A stretch of DNA of 40,015 nt from an uncultured Bacteroidota bacterium (GCA_913054375.1 CAJXIQ010000005.1:1-40015), one strand, 5' to 3'. Shown: positions 24,560 through 33,726, counted from the first letter of the stretch. The notes: generated from the sequence alone by a model not told the origin. Made by a program: numbers and translations.

Positions 24560-25591
24560 ATGAAAGACATCCGTTCCCTTTCAAAAGAAGAACTCCTAGA
24601 AGCGTGCGAAACGTTAGGAGAAAAAAAATTTAGAGCCAAACAGCTTTGGGAATGGTTATGGCAAAAAAGTGCCCGCTCCTTTGACGAGATGACCAATCTT
24701 TCTAAGGATTTTAGAGCCAAACTTGCAAAAGAATTTACTTTTCATACAATGACCATTGCTAATTCTCAACGAAGTAGTGATGGCACCATTAAATACGCCT
24801 TTCGTCTCAACGACGATCACTTAGTCGAAGGTGTATTAATACCTACAAGTGATAGGGTCACCGCTTGTATTTCATCGCAAGTCGGTTGCAGCCTTAGTTG
24901 TACTTTTTGTGCTACTGGCTTTCTTAAAAGAGAACGAAACCTCCGTGCAGACGAAATGTATGACCAAGTAGCAATACTTAGAGAAGAAGCTCAGAAAGAA
25001 TACGGAATCAACCTCAGTAATATAGTGCTTATGGGCATGGGAGAGCCGCTTCTAAACTACGCCAACGTTATGGCGGGCATGGAACGCGTAAATGCGCCAG
25101 ATGGCCTTGGCATGAGCCCACAACGCATTACCCTTAGCACTGCAGGCATTGCTAAAATGATAAAAAAATTGGGCGATGATGGAGCGCGATTCAATCTAGC
25201 GCTATCGCTACACTCTGCTAATAATGAGCAGCGTGCTAAAATAATGCCGATTACAGATACCAACTCGATAGATGACTTAGTAGAGGCACTTAATTACTTC
25301 CATGACAAAACAGGAACACGCGTTACCTTAGAATATTGTGTTATTAATGATATTAATGATGATCCACTGGAGGCTGAGGAGCTCGTTGCCTTTTGTCAAA
25401 GAATAACATGTAAAGTAAACTTGATAGAGTACAACCCAATTGATCTTGCGGAGTTTGTATCAAGCTCTGCAGATAAAATCGAACGTTTTGCAAACTACCT
25501 GGAAAGCAAAAAAGTAATTGTAAATGTGAGAAGAAGCCGTGGCAAAGATATAGATGCAGCCTGCGGGCAGTTGGCTAATAAATTAACCTAG
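24560..25591 (+). CDS. rlmN: Dual-specificity rRNA/tRNA (adenine-C2) methyltransferase RlmN
   Basis: The 343-residue radical-SAM enzyme methylates C2 of A2503 in 23S rRNA, and of A37 in some tRNAs. The iron-sulfur cluster motif CSLSCTFC (Cys110, Cys114, Cys117) is present. The second conserved Cys, which carries the methyl group in the reaction, is Cys335 (DIDAACGQLANKL). The motif GMGEPLLNY (about 156-164) is present, as is the N-terminal accessory domain (KKFRAKQLWEWLWQK). The ATG at 24560 is chosen over GTG 24554 because the -7 element covers the latter. The 3' end overlaps the convergent DCC gene by 9 nt. Confidence 0.95.
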   Translation: MKDIRSLSKEELLEACETLGEKKFRAKQLWEWLWQKSARSFDEMTNLSKDFRAKLAKEFTFHTMTIANSQRSSDGTIKYAFRLNDDHLVEGVLIPTSDRVTACISSQVGCSLSCTFCATGFLKRERNLRADEMYDQVAILREEAQKEYGINLSNIVLMGMGEPLLNYANVMAGMERVNAPDGLGMSPQRITLSTAGIAKMIKKLGDDGARFNLALSLHSANNEQRAKIMPITDTNSIDDLVEALNYFHDKTGTRVTLEYCVINDINDDPLEAEELVAFCQRITCKVNLIEYNPIDLAEFVSSSADKIERFANYLESKKVIVNVRRSRGKDIDAACGQLANKLT

Positions 25592-25978
25592 AATCTTTTC
25601 TCGCTCCTGAACAGTGGGTACTCGGCAAGTATCTCGTTTACCAAACCACCTGTATCTATTCCTTGCTATCAGCCTATAGGCGCCATCTCTCACCATACGG
25701 GGAACCAGCCTAAAAACAACAGACCAGCTATAAGGCATTTTTAAAAATTTCACTATTTGCAACACAGCATCTGATTCAGCGTACAAAGTACCTTCTGAAT
25801 AGAACAAGATACTATCAGGCACCTGCTCTAAGCCACACTTTTTTATTATTTCCTTACCTATATCTGATTGTAGCGAGGCAAATTTTAAGGCATTCCCGTT
25901 TTCCTTTCGCATTACACTATCTACACTCGCATTACAGAGTGAACATACGCCATCAAAAAGAACCAGATTATTTATCAT
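25583..25978 (-). CDS. DCC-family thiol-disulfide oxidoreductase (DUF393)
   Basis: With the start at 25978 this is a 131-residue DUF393 protein. The name-giving motif DGVCSLCN (about 9-16) contains a C-x2-C redox pair near the N-terminus. It is followed by the family's conserved regions (ALKFASLQSDIGKEI, LYAESDAVLQIVKFL, then a C-terminal RNRYRWFGKRDTCRVP). The members are thioredoxin-like and their substrates are poorly known. The longer ORF-track start (26032) adds an unlikely Cys- and Trp-rich leader, and MINNLVLFDGVC is the usual beginning. The gene is convergent with rlmN, sharing 9 nt, and divergent from hscA. Confidence 0.85.
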   Translation of the reverse strand: MINNLVLFDGVCSLCNASVDSVMRKENGNALKFASLQSDIGKEIIKKCGLEQVPDSILFYSEGTLYAESDAVLQIVKFLKMPYSWSVVFRLVPRMVRDGAYRLIARNRYRWFGKRDTCRVPTVQEREKILG

Positions 25979-26073
25979 TTTATCCAATAAACAACAAGAC
26001 CATCTCCCTTGTTTCCAATTTATTTCAAACAAATTTATACTGCTAATTCTTAATTCTCTGAATACAATATAAA

Positions 26074-26081
26074 TACCTTTG
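26074..26081 (+). promoter_or_regulatory. -7 promoter element of hscA
   Basis: TACCTTTG matches TAnnTTTG and ends only 4 nt before the hscA ATG (26086), so transcription should begin at or next to the start codon. A -33 TTG is not evident. Confidence 0.5.
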
Positions 26082-26085
26082 CGTC

Positions 26086-27936
26086 ATGGCCAAAATTTCG
26101 ATAGACTTAAACTCAGGTACGGTAGCTAAAAGCGAAGCTGTAATCGGCATAGATCTAGGCACTACCAATAGTCTTATAGCGACTATAAATAACGCAGATA
26201 GACTTCCGTACTGCATTACAAATGATTCTGATAGCATCGTACCCAGCGCTTTATATTTCGGAAAGGATGCTATACATGTAGGCAAAAAGGCTATCGCACA
26301 ATTGGTCAATGAGCCAGAAAACACCATCTACTCCGTAAAACGATTAATGGGGAAAAGCTACACAGACTTGCAAGATCTAAACCACAACCTAAATTACCAG
26401 ATAATAGATAACCAAGATCAATTGGTCAAAGTGAAAATTGCCAATAAACAATATTCGCCCATAGAACTTTCCTCTTATATCCTCAAAGACCTGAAAATAA
26501 TTGCAGAGCAAAAACTGAATAACAGGGTGAATAAAGTGGTAATTACCGTTCCTGCATATTTCAATGACTCACAGCGTCAAGCAACAAGAGATGCCGGCAA
26601 ACTCGCTGGTATGGATGTACTACGTATTATTAACGAACCTACTGCAGCAAGCTTGGCCTACGGCATAGGCTTAACAGGTGATGAAGGTAAAACAGTAGCC
26701 GTATATGACTTGGGTGGTGGCACTTTCGACATTTCTCTGCTATACATACAAAACGGCATTTTTGAGGTACTGGCAACCAACGGGGATACGTATCTTGGTG
26801 GAGATGATTTTGACAAAGCAATAGTGGATATCTGGTCTAAGCAATATGACTTAAAAAACTTGACCGCTAGCAACCGGCAGATACTTCGCCTCACGGCAGA
26901 AGAAGCCAAAAAGGCATTGAGCACTACAACGTCTTTTCAAAAAGTGGTATCGATACAAGGAACGAATTTTACCCTAAGCATACGCCTTGAGCAACTTAAT
27001 GACGCCATTAAGCCACTTATAGACAAGACAATGCAAAGTTGCCAAAACGCTATATACGATGCCGAACTCTCCGTTGCAGATGTACAAGAAGTGATTTTGG
27101 TAGGTGGGAGCACTCGTACCCCATTAGTAAAATCTACTGTAGAAAAATTTTTTAGCTCTGCTAAAGTAAACGATGATTTGAATCCAGATGAAGTAGTAGC
27201 CATGGGAGCCGCAATAGAAGCAGACATACTAGCTGGCAATAGAAAAGACATGTTGCTACTAGATGTAACTCCACTATCTCTAGGCATAGAGACACTGGGT
27301 GGGCTTATGGATGTACTAATACCGCGTAACAATAAGATACCTACTAAGCTACGCAAAGAATATACGACTAGTGTAGATGGCCAAATAAACCTTGCCATAA
27401 ACGTATATCAAGGTGAGCGTGAGATGGTAACAGACAATAGAAAACTCGGCGAGTTTATACTACAAGGGATACCCGCCATGCCAGCAGGTTTGCCCAAGGT
27501 GGAAATGACCTTTATGCTCAATGCCGATGGCATATTGCAAGTAACTGCTGAAGAAAAAAGAAGCGGCATAAAGCAAGAAGTACAGATGAAACCACAATAC
27601 GGAATTTCTGACGAAGAAATAAAGAATATGCTACAAGAGAGTATCACCAATGCTCAAGAAGATATGGACAGACGTGGATTAGCAGAGGCTACTACAGAGG
27701 CAGATCAATTAATTTATGCTACAGAAAAATTCATCCGAGAAAATGGAGAATTATTGAATCAAGAAAGCGAAACGGTCATACGCCAACGAATGGACAAAAT
27801 AAAAGAGGCTATAGGTGCTAAAGACAAAAATTTAATCGTTTCTATGACAGATGAGCTCAATAATTACTCCCGTCAGTTTGCTGAAAAAGTGATGGACAAA
27901 CAAATTAACAAAGCGCTAAAAGGTAAAAAAATATAA
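26086..27936 (+). CDS. hscA: Hsp70-family iron-sulfur assembly chaperone HscA
   Basis: The 616-residue Hsp70 is the same length as E. coli HscA. ATPase landmarks are GIDLGTTNSL (about 21-30), VYDLGGGTFDISLL (about 205-218) and ILVGGSTRTP (about 338-347). HscA rather than DnaK is indicated by LGIETLGGLMDVLIPRNNKI, the phrase GIPAMPAGLPKVEMTF in the substrate-binding domain, VKPSYG-like MKPQYGISDEEI, and the lack of a GGMP-type tail. HscA helps transfer Fe-S clusters from the scaffold IscU. Its usual partner HscB and the isc genes are not next to it here. The stop codon overlaps the next ATG (TAATG), so the barrel protein is translationally coupled. Confidence 0.85.
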   Translation: MAKISIDLNSGTVAKSEAVIGIDLGTTNSLIATINNADRLPYCITNDSDSIVPSALYFGKDAIHVGKKAIAQLVNEPENTIYSVKRLMGKSYTDLQDLNHNLNYQIIDNQDQLVKVKIANKQYSPIELSSYILKDLKIIAEQKLNNRVNKVVITVPAYFNDSQRQATRDAGKLAGMDVLRIINEPTAASLAYGIGLTGDEGKTVAVYDLGGGTFDISLLYIQNGIFEVLATNGDTYLGGDDFDKAIVDIWSKQYDLKNLTASNRQILRLTAEEAKKALSTTTSFQKVVSIQGTNFTLSIRLEQLNDAIKPLIDKTMQSCQNAIYDAELSVADVQEVILVGGSTRTPLVKSTVEKFFSSAKVNDDLNPDEVVAMGAAIEADILAGNRKDMLLLDVTPLSLGIETLGGLMDVLIPRNNKIPTKLRKEYTTSVDGQINLAINVYQGEREMVTDNRKLGEFILQGIPAMPAGLPKVEMTFMLNADGILQVTAEEKRSGIKQEVQMKPQYGISDEEIKNMLQESITNAQEDMDRRGLAEATTEADQLIYATEKFIRENGELLNQESETVIRQRMDKIKEAIGAKDKNLIVSMTDELNNYSRQFAEKVMDKQINKALKGKKI

Positions 27937-28547
27937 TGCGAATACTCGTTCTAGCCATATTATCCCTAGGTGTATTGAGCACTTTTGCACAAGGTGCCAA
28001 GACCAATAGCCATAAGCTGGGAATAAAAACGAGTATAAATATTTCCACACTTTTGGGCAACGAGTTGCAAAACCCAAGGCCCAAGTTTGGCTATACTGCT
28101 GGGGCATATTACCACATCAATCAAGAAAAAGCGTGGAGCTTATACACCGAATATGCGGCTAGTTTCAGAGGTTCGCGCTTCAGTAATGGCGACACTGGCT
28201 ATTCTAAAATAGCACTATTCTACCTTGACTTTGCAGCCATGCCTGCCTATAGACTGGATAATAAACAGACCCTATCATTTGGTCCGTATCTCTCCTATTT
28301 GGGGCTCTCCTCTGTTTTCAAAGGGGAACAACAAAAAGCCTATCTCAATGATATAGGCATGCGACCGCTGGATACCGGAATTGCGGCATACTATACCATA
28401 CAAGGAACCGTAGTAGGTTTCCAGATCGGTGGAAAATTAGGATTGGCTAATGCCAACAAGGATATTAGTTTTGAGGATCTCAAGCCAGCAACAGGTTCTG
28501 GTGGAGCTATCCGAAGCCTAAGCCTAGAGCTAGGAATGATTTTTTAG
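27936..28547 (+). CDS. Porin-family outer-membrane beta-barrel protein
   Basis: The 203-residue protein has a signal peptide (RILVLAILSLGVLSTFAQ, 1-19) and a chain of amphipathic strands ending in a Phe (LSLELGMIF), as expected for a small outer-membrane barrel. The strand LGIKTSINISTLLGN after the signal and the glycine-rich turns (FGYTAGAYYHINQ, VVGFQIGGKLGLAN) match the OMP_b-brl_2 type common in Bacteroidota. Its function is unknown. The ATG overlaps the hscA stop by one base, and the lytic transglycosylase follows after 10 nt, so the three are likely one transcript. Confidence 0.78.
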   Translation: MRILVLAILSLGVLSTFAQGAKTNSHKLGIKTSINISTLLGNELQNPRPKFGYTAGAYYHINQEKAWSLYTEYAASFRGSRFSNGDTGYSKIALFYLDFAAMPAYRLDNKQTLSFGPYLSYLGLSSVFKGEQQKAYLNDIGMRPLDTGIAAYYTIQGTVVGFQIGGKLGLANANKDISFEDLKPATGSGGAIRSLSLELGMIF

Positions 28548-28557
28548 AACAACAACA

Positions 28558-29454
28558 ATGCTCAAAAATGCAACAATACTCGTCTTAGCAATTACTACCG
28601 CAAGTCTTCTATTCATTTCATCCAAGGATACGGAAAAAGAAGATCAAGCCTTAAAAATGGAAAAAAGCATCCAGGTATATCCTGTGCCAATACCAAGCCA
28701 CCTGTCTTTTGCAGAAGAATCCCTTCCCTTAAATAAATACGGAATAAAAGAACGACTAGACCGCGAACTATTGGTAAACACCTACTGGCAAAGCAATACT
28801 ATGCTAATGTTGAAGCGAAGTAAACGTGTTTTTAACATTATAGAACCCATTTTGGCACAATACGGCATACCAGATGACTGCAAGTACTTAGCAGTAGCTG
28901 AGAGTGGTCTTATAAACGTCACCTCGCACATTGGAGCAAAAGGAGTATGGCAGTTTATGGAATCAAGCGGAAAAGAATACGGACTACGAATAAATAATCA
29001 AGTAGACGAGCGATTGCATTTGGAAAAAAGCACCAAAGCAGCATGTCTTTACCTCACAGCGGCATATAAACGCTTTGGCAGTTGGTCACTTGCCGCTGCA
29101 TCATATAACCGAGGAATGGCAGGTATACGAAGAGACCTTGCGAAACAGCTTGTAGACGATTATTACGACCTGCACCTCAATACAGAAACCTCTCGCTACA
29201 TGTTTCGTTTACTTGCTCTAAAACAGATTTTTGACACCCCGTTAGACTTTGGCTTTCATATAGAAGATAAGGACTACTATGCCAGCGAACCCTTTGTCCC
29301 TATTTTAGTAGATAAGGATATACCAAATATTTCAGAGTATGCGCGCTCTATTGAGACAAACTACCATATACTTAAGTCTATGAATCCTTGGATAAAAGGC
29401 AATGAATTACTCATAAGTCATGGTCCGTATACCATAAAAGCCCCTCTACAGTAG
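28558..29454 (+). CDS. MltD-like lytic murein transglycosylase
   Basis: The 298-residue protein has an N-terminal signal or anchor (ILVLAITTASLLFIS, about 7-21) and an SLT (lysozyme-like) domain at about 95-215. The catalytic Glu is E115 in LAVAESGLIN, supported by IGAKGVWQFMESSGKEYGL (about 125-143) and the AASYNRGMAGI motif (about 180-190). Such enzymes cleave the glycan strands of peptidoglycan to 1,6-anhydro-muropeptides in the periplasm. The C-terminus (LKSMNPWIKGNELLISHG) recalls the last segment of MltD but contains no full LysM repeat. It lies 10 nt after the barrel gene. A hairpin overlaps its stop codon. Confidence 0.86.
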   Translation: MLKNATILVLAITTASLLFISSKDTEKEDQALKMEKSIQVYPVPIPSHLSFAEESLPLNKYGIKERLDRELLVNTYWQSNTMLMLKRSKRVFNIIEPILAQYGIPDDCKYLAVAESGLINVTSHIGAKGVWQFMESSGKEYGLRINNQVDERLHLEKSTKAACLYLTAAYKRFGSWSLAAASYNRGMAGIRRDLAKQLVDDYYDLHLNTETSRYMFRLLALKQIFDTPLDFGFHIEDKDYYASEPFVPILVDKDIPNISEYARSIETNYHILKSMNPWIKGNELLISHGPYTIKAPLQ

Positions 29455-29467
29455 TAGAAAGGCTTTT
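29436..29467. terminator. Weak bidirectional hairpin between mltD-like and DUF2795 genes
   Basis: AAAAGCC (29436-29442) pairs with GGCTTTT (29461-29467), with an inner TCTA/TAGA pair. It overlaps the transglycosylase stop codon and can serve both converging genes. The T-run is only four bases, so termination strength is uncertain. Confidence 0.45.
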
Positions 29468-29490
29468 CAAATTTGTTATGTTAAAGAGTG

Positions 29491-29712
29491 TTATAACTCG
29501 TCTTGGTTAAAAAAGTAGTCATCCGTGGATGGATACTCTGACCAAATTTCTTCAATTGTTTCAAAGGGCTCTCCATCGTCTTCCAATTCTTGTAAGTTTT
29601 CTACTACTTCAAGCGGGGCCCCCGTACGGATAGCGAAGTCAATTAGCTCATCCTTAGTTGCTGGCCAAGGTGCGTCATCTAAGTAAGATGCAAGTTCTAA
29701 AGTCCAATACAT
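29491..29712 (-). CDS. DUF2795 protein
   Basis: The 73-residue acidic protein (YWTLELASYLDDAPWPATKD, then LIDFAIRTGAPLEVVENLQE, then IEEIWSEYPSTDDYFFN) matches the strongly conserved Bacteroidota DUF2795 family. It has no signal or TM segment. Function is unknown; the high conservation and small size suggest a core regulatory or binding role, which is inference. It has its own promoter in the gap after rlmB, and a rather long leader of about 60 nt. Confidence 0.85.
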   Translation of the reverse strand: MYWTLELASYLDDAPWPATKDELIDFAIRTGAPLEVVENLQELEDDGEPFETIEEIWSEYPSTDDYFFNQDEL

Positions 29713-29778
29713 TTCGTTAAAAATTTTATTAAATTAATACTGATATACACAATCAAAAAAGAGTGCTTTATCGTGATG

Positions 29779-29809
29779 CGAAAATATATTTTTATTTCAA
29801 GTAGACAAA
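29779..29809 (-). promoter_or_regulatory. Promoter of the DUF2795 gene
   Basis: On the minus strand TTTG (29806-29809) is followed after 19 nt by TATTTTCG (29779-29786). This fits the Bacteroidota pattern well and lies between the rlmB stop and the DUF2795 start. Confidence 0.65.
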
Positions 29810-29834
29810 CTTCCGCTAAAATACCCTAAACCCC

Positions 29835-30572
29835 TTATTTAAAGGAGCTTATATGATAAAGCAGTATCCCTGCTGCTACTGATACATTCAAAGAGTCTAT
29901 ACCCCCCGGCATATTTATGCGTACAGTGGTGTCCATTAGTGCGAGTCTTTCTCTGGACAATCCCTTATCTTCATTGCCCATCCACAGCGCATATGAGTCC
30001 AGTTTCTTAAATGAATCTGCAGAAAGTATGTCTTCTGTTTTCTCCGTGGCGGCTAACTGAGGTATTCCCCAACTCTTCAGGTACTCCAATGTATTGCTCA
30101 GGCTACTCACCCTTGCCACTGGCAATTTGAGCAGTGCTCCCGCAGATGATTTTATAGCGCCCTCTCCAATCTCTGCATTTGCCTTTACTCCTACAATCAT
30201 TAGATCTACATCAAATGCCAAACATGAGCGTGAAATAGCCCCGATATTTCGAATGTCTTGAACTCCATCGCACACCAATACCTTTGGTGGTTTCCCCTCT
30301 TCAAACATTCTTGTTATGGTTTCTTCCAGCGGAACAAACTCTATTGGACTTTTTATAGCAATAACACCTTGGTGGCTCGCTCTCGAGATACGATTCAATT
30401 TTTCTATGGGAACCATAGAAAATGGAGTGTCCGTTGCTTTTGCTAACTGACGCAACACTCCTATTTTTCTTGTATCTGCCTGGTTATTCACATACACTTT
30501 ACCGATAGTGACACCACTATTCAACAAGTCTTCTACTGCATGAAAACCAATGACTATCCCTTCTTTACTCAT
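29835..30572 (-). CDS. rlmB: 23S rRNA (guanosine-2'-O)-methyltransferase RlmB (TrmH/SpoU family)
   Basis: The 245-residue SPOUT enzyme starts with the substrate-binding domain typical of RlmB (GIVIGFHAVEDLLNSGVTIG) and ends with the knotted SpoU domain. SpoU motif 1 is NIGAISRSCLAFDVD (about 109-123), motif 2 is WMGNEDKGLS (about 197-206) and motif 3 is INMPGGIDSLNVSVAAGILL (about 219-238). RlmB methylates the 2'-O of G2251 in the peptidyl-transferase loop of 23S rRNA. Other TrmH paralogues act on tRNA, so the exact target is probable rather than proven. It starts 3 nt after the stop of the DUF2723 gene and is probably co-transcribed with it. Confidence 0.87.
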   Translation of the reverse strand: MSKEGIVIGFHAVEDLLNSGVTIGKVYVNNQADTRKIGVLRQLAKATDTPFSMVPIEKLNRISRASHQGVIAIKSPIEFVPLEETITRMFEEGKPPKVLVCDGVQDIRNIGAISRSCLAFDVDLMIVGVKANAEIGEGAIKSSAGALLKLPVARVSSLSNTLEYLKSWGIPQLAATEKTEDILSADSFKKLDSYALWMGNEDKGLSRERLALMDTTVRINMPGGIDSLNVSVAAGILLYHISSFK

Positions 30573-30575
30573 TCG

Positions 30576-33500
30576 TTAATAGACGGTATTTGCCTGGTTG
30601 TATAAGTCTGTATATTTCTTGTTTAAATCGTCACGTTTGTACTCTCGTGTAAGGGCACCAATGTTACGAAGTATATCCAGATTGTCGCGTCTATCTCTTT
30701 CTACGCTTTGTATTCCTTTACTTTTAAACTTACCATAGTAATTGGCCATTTCAAATGCCCTATTTCCTATATCCGTAGTAAATGAATCTGCTTTTTCTAC
30801 CTGGCCTGCTCTGTAGTATATATCTGCACTGAGGGCTTTTAGATTCAGGCGCATGGGCAATACCTTTTCTGGCATCGAGCTATTGCACTTGTCTATCAAA
30901 GCTGTCGCTTTCTCCATATCGCCATTGCGAGAGTAAAAATCTGCTACTTGTACAAATAAGGCTCTTAAGTTTCTCGGAACCAGCTGTGCTTTGTCGTCTA
31001 AAAACAACTCCCCCTTATCCATGTTGCCCCACTCATAGTCTACCATAAGACGTTTATACAGAAGGTCCATATCGTCCATTCCTCGTAAATTTCGGCTTGC
31101 CTCTACTGGTATTAATTGATAAGTAAGTCCGTTGTGTCTCAGATATTTATCTAAATTTAAGTATACAGAAGAACCCGTAGTAGTGGTCCAATAGATAGGT
31201 CTTTTCCAGCCTGTTTTGGCATTTGTGGCAATTACATCTAGCACCACAAGGTCACCCTTGCTAAGCCCTGATCTACCTATGTTCCAGAACATTTTGTCTA
31301 CTATCTTTCCGGTATCCTTTGCTGGGATATAGCCTGTTGCTATAACAGCTTCTTTATCTACTTCTAAACTAAAGTTTTTAACCGGGAAATAATTATCTTT
31401 TTCGCTTCGAGATGAAATATACTCTTTCTTACGATCATCATTAGAAGTAGCGTAGCTTAGCACTTGATCAAGCGGGTAAAATTGATTTTGAGGGAAAGTC
31501 TTATTGTCATAGAATCTCACATAATCTCTCTTTCCAGATACCATCTCATCCGCAGGTATACTCATTGGCAATGCTTCAGAATCAAATACCTTATGCCTCA
31601 ATGCACTGCTATACCATTCTGTAGGAAGAAGACTTAAGTTGATTATTCTCACATCTGTTCTATATCCTTCTACATTTTGTGCGTACCACAGTGGGTAAGT
31701 ATCATTATCTCCATTGGTGAACAATATCGCATTTTGCTCGCAACTACTCAGGTAATTTTTAGCAAAGGATATAGCTAAATATCTATCAGACCTATCGTGA
31801 TCATCCCAGTTTTGAGATGCCATAAGGAAGGGTGCAGCAAATAATGCTAGGATTGTCGCTCCAGAAGCGATTACCGTCTTGTTGGCATATTTCTTGAGTA
31901 CATCTACAAAAAACAGGACACTTAGGCCTATCCATATGCAGAACGTCTGAAAAGACCCTGCAAATGTGTAATCACGCTCTCTTGGCTCCATTGGCGGTTG
32001 GTTTAGATAAATCACGACCAATAGTCCTGTAAATAAGAACAATACAAGCACGGTATAAAAATCCATTTTGCTACGTTTATACATTACGAATATTCCGAGT
32101 AATCCCAATAGCAATGGTAAGAAGTAGTATGTATTTCTTGCTTTATTGTACTGCATGTCACTTGGCACTTCCATTGGTGCATTAAGTCTCCACTCATCAA
32201 AACCATCAATACCAGATATCCAATTGCCATGCTGACTATTTCCTGTAACATTTTGCAAATCATTCTGTCTTCCAACGAAATTCCACATGAAGTATCTCCA
32301 ATACATCCAACCCATTTGATAATTGAACATAAATTTCAGGTTATTACTGAACTTTGGTTTTGTTTGCTTCGCAACAGCAAGCTGTTGCGCAAGTTCTGTA
32401 TTAGAAGGGTCTGCTTTGGTTTGCTGCTCCAGTCTGTTTATTTTCATGAACATATCGTCCATTCCGCACCAAATGGGGTAGTAGTTAGACTTCTCAGACA
32501 TATCTCCCATCCGAGGTAGAATAGTAGAAAAGCGGTCATCATAGACAGGCGCCTGCTTTGTACCAACCTCTTGATATTCATTTTCACCACGTCTGTATTG
32601 TGTATTTCCATCATCTATAGCCGTCAGCCTAGCATTCCAATACGGGCCATAAACCAATGGTCTGGAACCATATTGCTCACGATTAATGTAGCTCAGTAAA
32701 CTCTGCGCGTCTTGAGGGTCATTCATATCTATAGCAGGCTCTGCAATGGAACGAATAACTACCATTGAGTAGGAGCTAAACCCTATCATGATAAAAGCAT
32801 AGCAAAGGATAACTAGATTGGCAATCGGCTTGTTGACTTTAGCTGTGTATCTCAAGCCAAAAATAACCGCTACAAAGATGAGTACCATAAAGAACAATAC
32901 CCCAGAGTTAAACGGCAATCCAAGGCTATTAACAAAAATCATATCAAACCAAGCACCTATTGCAGGTGTCAGTGGTATTATACCCCATTGCAATAAAGCG
33001 ATGGAACCAAATCCAATCACAGCTGCTTTTAAAACATTCTTTACGGATGTACCATACTTATTTACAAAGTAGTATAAAAATACAGCGGGCACTACCAGTA
33101 TATTAAGGAGGTGAAGACCTATACCTAACCCAACTATGTACGCTATAAAAACAATCCATCGATCAGAACGAGGTTCGTCTTTTACTTTCTCCCACTTCAA
33201 AATAGCCCAAAAAGCCAAGGCCATAAAACAAGATGATCCTGCGTATACCTCTGCTTCTACCGCACTAAACCAAAATGTATCCATAAATGTAACAGCCAAA
33301 GCAGCTACAAGACCAGAACCTACTATTCCAATAGCATCTCCTAAATTTACAGATGAGGTGTTTAAGTCTACTTTTAATATTTTTTTAGCAAAATGTGAAG
33401 TAATCCAAAATGTAAACATCACAGTAGCAGCACTCGCAACTGCACTTAGCATATTTACTGCGATAGCTACCTCATTGGTGCCCGCCTCTGCAAAAATGCT

Positions 33501-33692
33501 AAATAATCTTCCCAGCATTAAAAACAAAGGAGCCCCTGGAGGGTGAACTACTTGTAATCTATAAGATGCTGAAATAAACTCTCCACAATCCCATAAACTC
33601 ACGGACTGCTCAAGTGTAAGGATGTATACCCCCAGTGCAATAAGGAAAGTAACCCACCCAAAGATGGTGTTTATTCTTTTAAAATTATTCAT
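30576..33692 (-). CDS. DUF2723 multi-pass membrane protein with C-terminal TPR-like region
   Basis: With the start at 33692 this is a 1038-residue protein. Residues 1-620 hold many TM helices and the DUF2723 landmarks: SLWDCGEFISASYRLQVVHP (near 28-47), PPGAPLF, then QPPMEPRERDYTFAGSFQTF (about 570-590). This places it among GT-C-like glycosyltransferases suspected of glycosylating exported proteins. After about residue 640 a large extracytoplasmic part contains NGDNDTYPLWYAQ and ends in TPR-like helices. The ORF-track start at 33836 adds 48 residues without family resemblance and is rejected. The divergent neighbour is a methyltransferase. Confidence 0.82.
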   Translation of the reverse strand: MNNFKRINTIFGWVTFLIALGVYILTLEQSVSLWDCGEFISASYRLQVVHPPGAPLFLMLGRLFSIFAEAGTNEVAIAVNMLSAVASAATVMFTFWITSHFAKKILKVDLNTSSVNLGDAIGIVGSGLVAALAVTFMDTFWFSAVEAEVYAGSSCFMALAFWAILKWEKVKDEPRSDRWIVFIAYIVGLGIGLHLLNILVVPAVFLYYFVNKYGTSVKNVLKAAVIGFGSIALLQWGIIPLTPAIGAWFDMIFVNSLGLPFNSGVLFFMVLIFVAVIFGLRYTAKVNKPIANLVILCYAFIMIGFSSYSMVVIRSIAEPAIDMNDPQDAQSLLSYINREQYGSRPLVYGPYWNARLTAIDDGNTQYRRGENEYQEVGTKQAPVYDDRFSTILPRMGDMSEKSNYYPIWCGMDDMFMKINRLEQQTKADPSNTELAQQLAVAKQTKPKFSNNLKFMFNYQMGWMYWRYFMWNFVGRQNDLQNVTGNSQHGNWISGIDGFDEWRLNAPMEVPSDMQYNKARNTYYFLPLLLGLLGIFVMYKRSKMDFYTVLVLFLFTGLLVVIYLNQPPMEPRERDYTFAGSFQTFCIWIGLSVLFFVDVLKKYANKTVIASGATILALFAAPFLMASQNWDDHDRSDRYLAISFAKNYLSSCEQNAILFTNGDNDTYPLWYAQNVEGYRTDVRIINLSLLPTEWYSSALRHKVFDSEALPMSIPADEMVSGKRDYVRFYDNKTFPQNQFYPLDQVLSYATSNDDRKKEYISSRSEKDNYFPVKNFSLEVDKEAVIATGYIPAKDTGKIVDKMFWNIGRSGLSKGDLVVLDVIATNAKTGWKRPIYWTTTTGSSVYLNLDKYLRHNGLTYQLIPVEASRNLRGMDDMDLLYKRLMVDYEWGNMDKGELFLDDKAQLVPRNLRALFVQVADFYSRNGDMEKATALIDKCNSSMPEKVLPMRLNLKALSADIYYRAGQVEKADSFTTDIGNRAFEMANYYGKFKSKGIQSVERDRRDNLDILRNIGALTREYKRDDLNKKYTDLYNQANTVY

Positions 33693-33726
33693 TCGGTTAA
33701 TATTGAGTGTTATTCTTAAGTATCGG

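Noticed and set aside
25979-26032. Upstream start of the DCC gene giving 149 residues
   Set aside because: The family begins just before the DGVCxLC motif, and the extra leader (CCLLDK) looks non-coding.
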